Source: REEB95 sp035934995 | GTDB taxonomy: Bacteria; Pseudomonadota; Alphaproteobacteria; ATCC43930; CGMCC-115725 | Assembly (NCBI GenBank): GCA_035934995.1 | Contig: DASYXI010000029.1 | Location: 1 to 58,580, forward strand | DNA length: 58,580 nucleotides | Reading direction: 5' to 3' | Shown: positions 16,130 to 26,882 of the stretch, one piece after another | Layout of the letters: every line of letters begins with the position of its first letter | Numbering within the stretch: position 1 is the first letter of the stretch | The notes under the pieces: model-generated | What the model was told of the DNA's origin: nothing | The model's database searches: none | The model's input: the letters and a program-made list of their open reading frames with translations, nothing else | Made by a program: the position numbers and the translations under genes

Positions 16130-17308
16130 ATGACGCCCGATCGGGTGGTTCCCTTTGCGAAGCCGGTAACACGGGCCGCGGCCGCCGCGCCGGCAATCTC
16201 GGTCGTGCGGTTGATGCTGACCGACTTCCGTGGCTACACGCGCGCGCGGCTGACGGTCGAGGCCGGCATGGTCGTGCTGGTGGGACCGAACGGCGCCGGC
16301 AAGACCAACCTGCTCGAGGCGCTGTCGTTCCTGGCGCCGGGCAAGGGCCTGCGCCGCGTCAAGCTCAGCGAAATCGACCGCCGCGGCGGCGGCGCCTGGG
16401 CGCTGGCGGCGACCGTGGCCGGGTCCGCCGGCGAATTCGACATCGGCACCGGCCGCGACGCCGACAGCGAAAGCGGCGAGCGCCGCCACCTCCGCATCGA
16501 CGGCGTGCCGGTCAAAAGCCAGCAGGAATTGTCCGAGCGCCTCGCGGTCGCCTGGTTGACGCCGCAGATGGATCGGTTGTTTGCCGATGCCGCTTCCGGC
16601 CGCCGCCGTTTTCTCGACCGGCTGGTGACCGGGTTCGATCCCGGTCATTGGTCGCGGCTTCTGGCTTACGAGCGCGCGATGCGTGAACGCGCGCGGTTGC
16701 TGCGCGAGGGTGCGGCGGATCCGTCCTGGCTCAAGGCGCTCGAAGGGATCATGGCCGAAAACGGCGTCGCCCTCGCCGCGGCGCGGCTCGAAGCGGTGGC
16801 GCGCCTCGCCGCGGCTTGTGCGGAAGCGCCGGGACCGTTCCCGCGCGCCGGCCTGGCGATCGAAGGCGCCGTCGAACGCTGGCTCGGCGGTATGCCGGCG
16901 CTGGCCGCCGAAGAGGCTTTCCGCATGGCGCTCCACGATTCCCGCGGGCTCGACCGCGACAGCGGCGTGACGCAAACCGGGCCGCACCGCTCGGACCTGC
17001 TGGCGCGCCATCTCGGCACCGGCGAGGCCGCCGGGCTTTGTTCCACGGGCGAGCAAAAAGCGCTGTTGATTGCCATCGTGCTCGCCTATGCGCGGCTCTT
17101 GGCGTTGCGGCGCGGCCGCGCGCCGGTGTTGTTGCTCGACGAGGTCACCGCGCATCTCGACGCGGCCCGGCGCAGCGCGCTCTTCCAGGCGCTGCGTGCG
17201 CTTGGCGCGCAATGCTGGCTCGCCGGCACCGACGCGGCGCTCTTCGCCGAGATCAAAGGCCAGGCCCAGTTCTTCGCGGTCGCGGATGCGGCCCTGTCAC
17301 CCGCATGA
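16130..17308 (+). CDS. recF: DNA replication/repair protein RecF
   Basis: The 392-residue SMC-like ATPase helps load RecA at gapped DNA. It shows LTDFRGYTRARLTV, Walker A VGPNGAGKTNLLEALSFLAP, signature CSTGEQKALLIAIVLAYARL and Walker B VLLLDEVTAHLD. The first 25 residues (to AISVVRL) are longer than usual for the family, so an internal start is possible. It begins 9 bp after dnaN, with GAGG just upstream, and gyrB follows 29 bp later. Confidence 0.93.
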   Translation: MTPDRVVPFAKPVTRAAAAAPAISVVRLMLTDFRGYTRARLTVEAGMVVLVGPNGAGKTNLLEALSFLAPGKGLRRVKLSEIDRRGGGAWALAATVAGSAGEFDIGTGRDADSESGERRHLRIDGVPVKSQQELSERLAVAWLTPQMDRLFADAASGRRRFLDRLVTGFDPGHWSRLLAYERAMRERARLLREGAADPSWLKALEGIMAENGVALAAARLEAVARLAAACAEAPGPFPRAGLAIEGAVERWLGGMPALAAEEAFRMALHDSRGLDRDSGVTQTGPHRSDLLARHLGTGEAAGLCSTGEQKALLIAIVLAYARLLALRRGRAPVLLLDEVTAHLDAARRSALFQALRALGAQCWLAGTDAALFAEIKGQAQFFAVADAALSPA

Positions 17309-17337
17309 CGTTGTTCTCGTAACTTGGTGGATGAAAC

Positions 17338-19800
<2,463 letters not shown>

Positions 19801-19851
19801 CGCTAGGATGCCCCGATCCTGGCCGGAATGACGTCCGGAGGGGAGGGTCGG

Positions 19852-20073
19852 ATGGCAGAGGCACGCGGCGGCAAGCGGCACCCGGTCATCACCGCCATGT
19901 GGCTGTTGGCGGCGGCCGCCATCGCCACCGGCTTCGCCATGCGCATCGTGGCGCATTTCTGGATCGGCCTCGGCCTGCGGCTGTTCGGCATCTCGTTCAT
20001 TGCCGCCGGCGTCGCCATTGCCGCGATCGCCTGGTTGGCCGAGCGCGCCATCGGCATGCAGCCGCCGCGCTGA
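19852..20073 (+). CDS. Small membrane protein with two hydrophobic segments
   Basis: The 73-residue product begins MAEARGGKRHPVITAMWLLA. Two hydrophobic segments, about residues 12-28 and 35-60, are joined by AHFWIGLG, fitting a two-helix inner-membrane protein. GGAGGG lies five bases before the ATG at 19852, which I prefer over an in-frame ATG at 19828. It follows gyrB by 51 bp and precedes the chrA promoter. No function is recognisable. Confidence 0.55.
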   Translation: MAEARGGKRHPVITAMWLLAAAAIATGFAMRIVAHFWIGLGLRLFGISFIAAGVAIAAIAWLAERAIGMQPPR

Positions 20074-20078
20074 GCGCC

Positions 20079-20107
20079 TTGAGCGCATAGCGTATGTCGG
20101 GTATAGT
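20079..20107 (+). promoter_or_regulatory. Sigma70-type promoter for chrA
   Basis: TTGAGC (20079-20084) and TATAGT (20102-20107) are separated by exactly 17 bp. This places the transcript start near 20114, upstream of the ATG at 20190, and argues against starting chrA at the ATG inside the promoter (20094). A small stem CGGGGA/TCCCCG (20113-20134) would lie at the mRNA 5' end. Confidence 0.6.
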
Positions 20108-20189
20108 TTCGGCGGGGATTGAGCAGGCTCCCCGTCAGACGGCCCGTTCGTCCAAGCTCTGCGCCACTCGCTCGACGAGGCGCGCTTGC

Positions 20190-21389
20190 ATGAATCAACC
20201 GGGCCGTTTCCATCTGATCTTTAAGCTCCAGCCAGACCGCATCCGAGAAACCGTAGGCTATTTCTTGCGCCTCGGTTTGCTGGGCTTCGGCGGACCGGTC
20301 GCGCTGGTCGGACAGATGGAGCGCGAACTCGTTGCCGGGAAGGGCTGGCTTTCCAGGGACGAAATGCGGGATGCGATCGCCGTGGCGCAATCGTTGCCGG
20401 GCCCGCTGGCGATCCAGGTCGGAATTTTCATTTCATATTTGCGCGCCGGCTTCTGGGGCGCTTGGGCTGGCGGCTGGGCGTTCATCCTGCCCAATTTCCT
20501 GATCGTTGCGGCGCTTGGCGCGCTCTATGTCCATTTCGGCGGACTGCGATGGATGGCGGCGGTCTTCTATGGCGTCAGTCCGGCGGTCATTGCCTTGATC
20601 CTCCACTCGTGTTGGCGGCTTGCCAAACTCGGAATGGAGGATTGGATGCAATGGTTGATCGCCGCTGCCTGCTTTGTCATTACCGTCACCCTGCAGGCCG
20701 AAGTTGCAATCCTGTTCATCGGCGCGGGAATCGTCGGACTGGCCTATTACGGTACGTTGCTGCGCCGCACGCCGCCGGCAACCGGAGCGACGCTTGCGGC
20801 CGTGTCGATCACCGTGACGACGCCTGCCGGGGTGGCAACGGGTCTGCTCGGCAAGCTGTTTCTCTTCTTCATCAAGGCGGGCAGCCTAACGTTCGGCAGC
20901 GGTCTCGTCATCGTTCCTTTCCTGGAAAAGGGTCTCGTACAAGAAAGCGGGTGGCTCGATCCGCACCAGTTTCTGGTTGCGGTCGCGATCGGCATGGTGA
21001 GCCCGGGGCCCGTCGTCATCACCGCGACGTTCGTCGGCTACCTTGTGGCAGGTTTCTGGGGCGCGGTCGTCGCGACGGTCGGCATTTTCCTGCCGTCGTT
21101 TTTGTTGATCGTGTTCGTGGCGCCAATCCTCATGCGCCATCGCGGCAATCGAAACGTTCAAGGTTTCGTCAAAGGCGCTTATGCCGCGGCGATCGGAACC
21201 ATCCTGGGCGCTTCCGTGCTGCTTGGCCGCATCGCCATCGGCGACTGGCTTACCGCGCTGATCGGGGTTGCCGGTCTGGCAGCGCTGTTCCGTTGGAAGG
21301 TCTCGAACCCGCTGCTCATGGCCGTCGCGGCCGCGATCGGGCTGATCGCCTTTCCCGTCTTACAGCCGGCATGGGTGTTCGTGAAATGA
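20190..21389 (+). CDS. chrA: Chromate transporter, two-domain ChrA
   Basis: The 399-residue membrane protein carries two homologous CHR domains. The first has FLRLGLLGFGGPVALVGQME, AQSLPGPLAIQVGIFISYL and PNFLIV; the second repeats the pattern with FIKAGSLTFGSGLVIVPFLE and AIGMVSPGPVVITATFVGYL. ChrA proteins export chromate or transport related oxyanions, coupled to the proton gradient; chromate resistance needs testing in each case. The start at 20190 gives MNQPGRFHLIFKLQ; upstream starts fall in the promoter. Its stop overlaps the beta-propeller gene start (ATGA), so the two formed one operon. Confidence 0.88.
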   Translation: MNQPGRFHLIFKLQPDRIRETVGYFLRLGLLGFGGPVALVGQMERELVAGKGWLSRDEMRDAIAVAQSLPGPLAIQVGIFISYLRAGFWGAWAGGWAFILPNFLIVAALGALYVHFGGLRWMAAVFYGVSPAVIALILHSCWRLAKLGMEDWMQWLIAAACFVITVTLQAEVAILFIGAGIVGLAYYGTLLRRTPPATGATLAAVSITVTTPAGVATGLLGKLFLFFIKAGSLTFGSGLVIVPFLEKGLVQESGWLDPHQFLVAVAIGMVSPGPVVITATFVGYLVAGFWGAVVATVGIFLPSFLLIVFVAPILMRHRGNRNVQGFVKGAYAAAIGTILGASVLLGRIAIGDWLTALIGVAGLAALFRWKVSNPLLMAVAAAIGLIAFPVLQPAWVFVK

Positions 21390-22366
21390 TCCGCTCTACC
21401 GTATTGGCCGTGTTCGCCTTGGCCGGCATTGCCGGAACTGCGCGCTCGCAGCCGGCGCCGCTCGTCGTCGAGGCCAAGATCCCATTTGGCGCGGTCGCCG
21501 GCCGGATCGACCACATGGCGGTCGATCTCAGCCGTGGGCGGTTGTTCGTCGCCGAACTCGGCAATGACAGCCTCGGCGTGATCGATATCGCTCGTCGCGT
21601 CGCCGTGCGCACGATCGGAGGGCTAAACGAGCCGCAAGGTGTCGGCTATCTCGCGGCCGACGACACGGTTTTCGTGGCCAGCGGCGGTGACGGCTCCGTG
21701 CGGCGGTTCACCGGTGCCGATCTAACGCCTATGCCGCCGATCGCACTCGACGGCGACGCCGACAACATTCGGATCGACGATTCGGCGACGCAGGTTTTCG
21801 TCGGTCACGGTAAGGGCGGTGTCGCCGTGATCGACCGCACGGGCCGCGTCGTCGCCGATATCCGGCTGCCGGCACATCCGGAAAGTTTCCAAATCGACGC
21901 GAGCGCCGAGCGCCTCTACGTCAATCTGCCCGATGCCGACCAAGTTGGCGTTGTCGACTTGCGGGCGGCGAAGCAAATCGGCGCATGGACGATCCAGGGT
22001 GTGCGCGGCAATTTTCCGCTGGCGCTCGATCCTGCAAGCCGACACGTGTTGGTTGCGACGCGCCGCCCACCGCGGCTGCTGGCGCTTACGCCCGACGGCA
22101 AAGTCGTGGCCAGTGCAGCACTGGCCGGCGATGCCGACGACTTGTTCATCGACGCCAAGCGTGCGTGAATCTATGCCTCGTGCGGCGAGGGCGTTATCGA
22201 CGTGTACGAATTCGGCGGTACGCACCTGGAACGCATCGGCCAGGTGACGACCGTGCCCGGCGCCCGGACGTCGCTCTGGGTCCCTGCGCTTGATCGTCTT
22301 TTTGTCGCGGCGCGCGCCAGCCGCACTGGCTCTGCCGCAATCTGGGTCTTGCGACCGGTTCCTTGA
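21386..22366 (+). pseudogene. Secreted YVTN-type beta-propeller protein, interrupted by in-frame TGA
   Basis: A 326-codon frame begins at ATG 21386 with a signal peptide (MIRSTVLAVFALAGIAGTA) and continues as repeated propeller blades: DHMAVDLSRGRLFVAELGND, LNEPQGVGYLAADDTVFVAS, GDADNIRIDDSATQVFVGHG. At 22166-22168 the frame is broken by TGA (codon 261). The same frame then runs another 65 codons with matching blade sequence (IYASCGEGVIDVYEFGG, VPGARTSLWVPALDRLFVAA) to TGA at 22364. Relatives usually have an Arg before IY, so a CGA to TGA change is the simplest cause. A sequencing error cannot be excluded. It is translationally coupled to chrA. Confidence 0.75.
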
Positions 22367-22513
22367 GACGCGCCGGAACCGGCCGCCGGCGCCGCCGTTA
22401 GGCCATTAAGCGACCGTTAAGCACGTTTCAATCGTCGGTTAACCGAATTCGGTTACGCCTAGCGATGAAATTCGATTGGCCGGCAGAACGCCGGCCGCTG
22501 ACCGGAGCCGATC

Positions 22514-22699
22514 GTGCCCAGCGAATTGTGGAATGTCGTCGGTGCCCTGCTCATCGTGACCGCGATGCTGGCGAGCCATCCGGTCAAGCCCGCGGACGCG
22601 CAGCGCATCGAGACTCAGATCGCGATGAACTGGGCGCAAACGGCGCAAGAAATCTGCACCGGCAGCGTCCCCTGCTTGGTTCCGTTCCCGATCCAGTAG
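22514..22699 (+). CDS. Possible small exported or membrane-anchored protein
   Basis: A 61-residue frame from GTG at 22514 starts MPSELWNVVGALLIVTAMLA, a hydrophobic segment typical of a signal anchor, followed by a polar part with a cysteine pair (EICTGSVPC) near residues 47-54. GGAG precedes the start. It lies 9 bp from the convergent end of the gentisate dioxygenase gene. The hydrophobic start and the cysteine pair suggest a real exported peptide, but it has no recognised relative and could be chance. Confidence 0.4.
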   Translation: MPSELWNVVGALLIVTAMLASHPVKPADAQRIETQIAMNWAQTAQEICTGSVPCLVPFPIQ

Positions 22700-22708
22700 C
22701 CGCGCCGC

Positions 22709-23782
22709 TCAGCGCGCCTCGTTGCCGCGCTGCTCGCGGAAGAAGCCGAGTTTTTCCTGACAGACGCGGTCTGAGAAGCCGAACAGCACCGTGTCTTCCG
22801 ACGCCGCGTGTTCCTGGAAGTGCCAGCTCGGCGCGACGAAGATGTCGTGCGGCTGCCAGTCGAATTGCTGGCCGCCGATGATGCTCGACCCGCTGCCCTC
22901 GACGACGGTGAACACGGTGCTGTCGGTCGAGCGATAGGGCTGCGTTTTGACGCCCTTCGGCACGAGCTGCATCCAGGTCGAGATCGTCGGCATCGCCCAG
23001 CCGCCGGTCACCGGATTGACGAACTTCATCTTGAACCCGGCATAGGGATCGGGCTTGCGGAAGCGGCGCAGCTTCTCGAGGCCTTCGCGCGTCCGCGCGT
23101 AGGGATAGTTGAAGATCGGCGATGTCTGGCCGCCGAATTCCTGATCGACCGGCAGCATGTTGTAGCCGTATTCGACTTCGGCAGCGCCTTCCGGCCGGGT
23201 CACCGGATGACTCGCGTCGGGGTAACCGTCGCGAAAGCTCGCATCCATCAGGTTGACGATCGGCACGTCGAGGCCGTCGAGCCAGACCATCGGTCCGTCG
23301 CCTTCGTTGCCGTGATCGTGCCAGGTCATCGACGGCGTGATCACGAAATCGCCGGGCAGCATAGAAGTCTTCTCGCCGGCGACGGCGGTGTAGGCGTCCT
23401 TGCCTTCGATGATAAAGCGCAGCGCCGACGCCACGTGACGATGGGCGGGCGCGACCTCGCCGGGCAGGATGATCTGCAAGCCGGCGAACAGGCTGTGCGT
23501 GATACGCGATTGACCCGGCAATCCCGGATTTTCGAGCATCATCACGCGGCGTTCGGCTTCGGCGGCGGTGATTAGCTTGCACGCCTCCATCAGGTAGGGG
23601 CGCACCTCGCGGTATTTCCAAATCGTCGCTTTGACCGGTGACACCGGCTCGTCGGTGACGAGCGCGCCGAGCACGCGCCACAGCGGCGCCAGATTCTGGC
23701 CGCCGGCGCGCTGATAGAAGCCCTCGCGGCCGCGCTCGTTCGCCGGATTGACCGTGTGCGCCAACGCGCTCGGGCTGTCCAT
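22709..23782 (-). CDS. Gentisate 1,2-dioxygenase-like bicupin
   Basis: The 357-residue protein has two cupin domains. The first carries the iron ligands in PAHRHVASALRFIIEG and the downstream HDHGN segment; the second contains VFTVVEGSGSSIIGGQ and SWHFQEHAASE. This matches gentisate 1,2-dioxygenase, which opens the gentisate ring to maleylpyruvate with Fe(II); 1-hydroxy-2-naphthoate and salicylate dioxygenases share the fold, so the substrate could be a related hydroxybenzoate. No maleylpyruvate isomerase or hydrolase lies nearby. The gene is divergent from a branched-chain-type ABC importer, suggesting joint use of an aromatic acid. Confidence 0.85.
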   Translation of the reverse strand: MDSPSALAHTVNPANERGREGFYQRAGGQNLAPLWRVLGALVTDEPVSPVKATIWKYREVRPYLMEACKLITAAEAERRVMMLENPGLPGQSRITHSLFAGLQIILPGEVAPAHRHVASALRFIIEGKDAYTAVAGEKTSMLPGDFVITPSMTWHDHGNEGDGPMVWLDGLDVPIVNLMDASFRDGYPDASHPVTRPEGAAEVEYGYNMLPVDQEFGGQTSPIFNYPYARTREGLEKLRRFRKPDPYAGFKMKFVNPVTGGWAMPTISTWMQLVPKGVKTQPYRSTDSTVFTVVEGSGSSIIGGQQFDWQPHDIFVAPSWHFQEHAASEDTVLFGFSDRVCQEKLGFFREQRGNEAR

Positions 23783-23945
23783 CTCCTGCGTCCTCTGCTG
23801 TCGGTCCGCGCCGCGACGAGCGCCATATTGGACCGCCGCCTCACGCTGTCAAGCAACCGTCGGTCATGGCTAACCGCTTGGAAACAAGGCGTTTGTCGGT
23901 CCGCGCCGCCCTCGCGGTGGGATGCCTCACGGCGACCGCGGCGCG

Positions 23946-23974
23946 TTGACAGGCCCGGGGACTTGCCCAACACT
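23946..23974 (+). promoter_or_regulatory. Weak promoter candidate for the ABC importer operon
   Basis: A perfect -35 box TTGACA lies at 23946-23951. At 17-bp spacing the -10 position reads AACACT, which is poor. The location, about 70 bp before the substrate-binding gene, is right for the operon promoter, but an activator would be needed. Confidence 0.3.
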
Positions 23975-24042
23975 GCCGGCAACAGGCCGCGCCTGCGGTC
24001 GATCAAAATGCGGCCGCACGAGCCGCTCTCGGGGGAGGAATC

Positions 24043-25371
24043 ATGCGCAAGACCACGCGGCGTTCGGTCCTGAAATATTCCGCGGCAACGGCCGCGATGG
24101 CGGCCGCTGGGCCGCTCGCGGGCGGTCGCGCCTGGGCTCAGGCCGCGTCGTCGCCGATCCGCATCGGCGTGCTCTATGACCTCACCGGGCCGTTCACCGG
24201 CGCCGGTTCGGTGCCGGGTTCGATCGGGACCCAAATCGCCATCGATCTCGTCAACGAACATGGCGGCGTGCTCGGCAAGCACAAGATCGAGCCGGTGAAA
24301 GGCGACGCGCAAAGCAAGGTCGAAGTCGCGCTCAACGAGGCCGAACGCCTGATCAGCGAGCAGCACGTCGACACCATCCTGGGCATCTACGCCAGCCCCG
24401 AGGCGGTCCCCTTGGCCGAGAAAATGGAACAGGCGAAGAAGATCCTATGGATCACCATCGCCGTCGCCACCAAGGTGCTGAAGGGCAAGAACCTGACCTA
24501 CACCTTCCGCCCCGGCGTCAGCGCCGACGCCTATGGCGCGGCCGCGATCGCCTTCCTCAAGGAACATTCGCAGGCACAGCTCAAGCTCGATCCGACCAAG
24601 CTCAAATGCGCCATCATCCACGAAGACGGGCCCTACGGCTCGGACACCGGCGCGGCGGACGAGGTCCACGCCAAGGCCGACGGTATTCCCATCGTGCTCA
24701 ACGAGGCCTATTCGGCGACGACGTCGGATTTATCGTCGCTGGTCACCAAGCTCAAGCGCGCCAACGCCGACGTCATCCTGCACACCGGCTACAATCCCGA
24801 CATCACGCTGTTCTTGCGCCAGGCGCGCGAAGCCGGTCTCAAGTTCAAGATGCTGATCGGCCACGGCGCCGGCTACGGCCAGCGCGACAAGCTCAAACAG
24901 GCGTTCGGCTCCGACCTCGATTACTTCCTCAACGTCGATCCGGTCTCGGCGCAGAACCTCAAGCCGGGCTCGCTCAAGCCCGAGCTCGAGCAATTGGTCA
25001 AGGTCATGGTCGAACGCTACAAGAAGGTCACCGGCAACGAAGCCGTGCCGCCGCACGTCTCGATGGGCTTCAACCAGACGTGGATTTTCCTGCAAAACGT
25101 GCTGCCGGTGGCGATCACCAAATACGGCGGCACGAATCCGGACGCGATCCGCAAGGCGGCGCTCGACGTCGACATTCCGGAAGGCGGCACGATCCAGGGT
25201 TACGGCGTCAAGTTCGCGCCGCCGGGCAACGAGTTCGCCGGCCAGAATTTGCGCGTGTCCGCCTGCGTGACGCAGGCGTACGGCAACGTCGAAACGATCG
25301 TCTGGCCCGACAAAATCAAGACCGCCGACGACGTCATGCCGTTGCCGAAGTCGAACCCTTACGCCGCCTGA
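24043..25371 (+). CDS. ABC transporter substrate-binding protein (branched-chain amino acid type)
   Basis: The 442-residue periplasmic protein has a Tat-like signal, TTRRSVLKYSAATAAMAAAG, with a cut after AQA. The mature protein opens PIRIGVLYDLTGPFTGAGS and follows the LivK-type type I periplasmic fold (ERLISEQHVDTILGIYASPE, DVILHTGYNPDITLFLRQA). GGAGG lies before the ATG. It is followed by the two ATPases and then the two permeases. Ligands of this family include amino acids, amides and aromatic acids; divergence from gentisate dioxygenase suggests an aromatic acid, which is inference only. Confidence 0.9.
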   Translation: MRKTTRRSVLKYSAATAAMAAAGPLAGGRAWAQAASSPIRIGVLYDLTGPFTGAGSVPGSIGTQIAIDLVNEHGGVLGKHKIEPVKGDAQSKVEVALNEAERLISEQHVDTILGIYASPEAVPLAEKMEQAKKILWITIAVATKVLKGKNLTYTFRPGVSADAYGAAAIAFLKEHSQAQLKLDPTKLKCAIIHEDGPYGSDTGAADEVHAKADGIPIVLNEAYSATTSDLSSLVTKLKRANADVILHTGYNPDITLFLRQAREAGLKFKMLIGHGAGYGQRDKLKQAFGSDLDYFLNVDPVSAQNLKPGSLKPELEQLVKVMVERYKKVTGNEAVPPHVSMGFNQTWIFLQNVLPVAITKYGGTNPDAIRKAALDVDIPEGGTIQGYGVKFAPPGNEFAGQNLRVSACVTQAYGNVETIVWPDKIKTADDVMPLPKSNPYAA

Positions 25372-25398
25372 CGCCGGCTTCTGCCCCACGGCGGCCGC

Positions 25399-26163
25399 AT
25401 GTCGCGGCCGCGGCACGGTGTTCCAGCCACGGGTGTCGATGTGCTTTCGGTTAAGGGTGTCAGCAAAAGCTTCGACGGGTTCCTGGCGGTCAACCGGGTA
25501 TCGTTCAACGTCGTCGCCGGCGAAATCCTCGGTCTGATCGGCCCGAACGGCTCGGGCAAAAGCACCACCTTCAATTTGATTGCCGGCACGTTGCGCCCGA
25601 GCGCGGGGTCGATCGCCTTCGAAAACCAGGAGATCGCGGGCCTGCCGGCGCATCGCATCTGCCGCAAGGGCCTGGCGCGTACCTTCCAGATTCCACGGCC
25701 GTTCCGCCGCCTCAGTCTGCGCGAGAACGTCACCCTGGCCGCGTTCTATGGCGGCCGGGGCGTCGCCTCGCGCGCCGAGGCCGAAGCGCATGCGGTTGCC
25801 GCGCTCGACCTGGTCGGCCTGCCGAAAGACGCCGACGCGATGATCGACGGCCTGGGCGCGGCGCAGCTCAAGAAGCTCGAACTGGCGCGCGCGCTGGCGA
25901 CGCGGCCCAAGCTTCTGCTGGCGGACGAAAGCCTCGGCGGTCTCGACCATGCCGAGATGGAACGCGCGGCCGACATGCTCGGCCGCATCCGGCGCGATCT
26001 CGGCATCACCATCGTCTGGGTCGAGCACATCATGGGCGTACTGATGCGCGTCGTCGACCGCGTCATCGTCCTCGACCACGGCGAGCTGATCTTCGAGGGG
26101 CTGCCGCGCGACGCCGCCAAGGATTCGCGCGTTGCCGAAGTCTATCTCGGCCGGGCGCACTGA
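25399..26163 (+). CDS. livG: Branched-chain-type ABC transporter ATP-binding protein (LivG type)
   Basis: The 254-residue cytoplasmic ATPase has Walker A LIGPNGSGKSTTFNLIAG near residue 50 and Walker B KLLLADESLGGLDH. The family signature is unusual, GLGAAQLKKLELARAL instead of LSGGQ; changes here are tolerated in LivG proteins. The LivG-specific RTFQIPRPFRRLSLRENV segment is present. No strong ribosome binding site precedes ATG 25399, so a start at an internal GTG around residue 15 is possible. Its stop overlaps the livF ATG (TGATG). Confidence 0.88.
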   Translation: MSRPRHGVPATGVDVLSVKGVSKSFDGFLAVNRVSFNVVAGEILGLIGPNGSGKSTTFNLIAGTLRPSAGSIAFENQEIAGLPAHRICRKGLARTFQIPRPFRRLSLRENVTLAAFYGGRGVASRAEAEAHAVAALDLVGLPKDADAMIDGLGAAQLKKLELARALATRPKLLLADESLGGLDHAEMERAADMLGRIRRDLGITIVWVEHIMGVLMRVVDRVIVLDHGELIFEGLPRDAAKDSRVAEVYLGRAH

Positions 26164-26876
26164 TGGCCGCGCTTTTGCGCCTCGACGGCGTCAACGCGGG
26201 CTACGGCTCGTTCGCGGCGTTGTTCGACGTCTCGCTCGACGTCGAGCACGGCGAGGCGGTCGGCGTGGTCGGGCCGAACGGCGCCGGCAAGACGACGCTG
26301 ATGCGCGTGATCTCCGGCCTGTTGCCGCCGCGTTCGGGGCACATCGTCCTCGAAGGCGAATCGCTCGCCGGCGCGCCGGCCTATCGCGTGGTTGCCGCCG
26401 GCATCGCGCACGTGCCGGAAAATCGCCGGCTGTTTCCGCGCCTGACTGTCGAAGAGAATTTGCGCATGGGCGCCTATCTGTCGGCGGCGCGTCGCGTGTT
26501 CATCGAACGTCTTGCCTGGGTCTACGAGCTTTTCCCGCGCCTCAAAGAACGCCGCAACCAGCTTGCCGGCACGCTGTCGGGCGGCGAGCAGCAGATGGTG
26601 GCGATCGGCCGTGCCCTGATGTCAAAACCGAAGCTGCTGTTGATGGACGAACCGTCGGCGGGCCTGGCGCCGCTGGTGGTCGAGCAGGTTTTCGAATTGG
26701 TCAAGCGCATCCGCGCCGAGGGGTTCACGGTGCTGATCGTCGAGCAGAACGTGCGCCAGGTGCTGGCGGTCGTCGACCGCGCCTATCTGCTGGAAACCGG
26801 CCGGATCAAGCTCGCGGGAACGTCGGCAGCGCTGCAGAAAAACCCCGTCATCCAGCAATCCTATCTCGGGCTCTGA
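26163..26876 (+). CDS. livF: Branched-chain-type ABC transporter ATP-binding protein (LivF type)
   Basis: The 237-residue ATPase carries Walker A VGPNGAGKTTLMRVISGL, signature LSGGEQQMVAIGRALM, Walker B LLLMDEPSAGLAPLVVE and the switch histidine replaced region VEQNVRQVL that is standard in LivF. LivF works with LivG to power the two permeases. It is translationally coupled to livG and ends 6 bp before livH. The sequence is complete and ordinary. Confidence 0.9.
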   Translation: MAALLRLDGVNAGYGSFAALFDVSLDVEHGEAVGVVGPNGAGKTTLMRVISGLLPPRSGHIVLEGESLAGAPAYRVVAAGIAHVPENRRLFPRLTVEENLRMGAYLSAARRVFIERLAWVYELFPRLKERRNQLAGTLSGGEQQMVAIGRALMSKPKLLLMDEPSAGLAPLVVEQVFELVKRIRAEGFTVLIVEQNVRQVLAVVDRAYLLETGRIKLAGTSAALQKNPVIQQSYLGL

Positions 26877-26882
26877 GCCACG

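Noticed and set aside
14774..17212. Very long open frame on the minus strand opposite dnaN and recF
   Set aside because: It is the antisense shadow of two clear genes in GC-rich DNA; composition and lack of motifs show it is not coding.
22166..22168. The in-frame TGA as a selenocysteine codon
   Set aside because: Relatives have Arg/Ala-type residues here, there is no catalytic context, and no SECIS-like element is evident.
22370..22392. GCGCCGG/CCGGCGC stem after the broken propeller gene
   Set aside because: No T-tract and such stems are frequent in GC-rich DNA.
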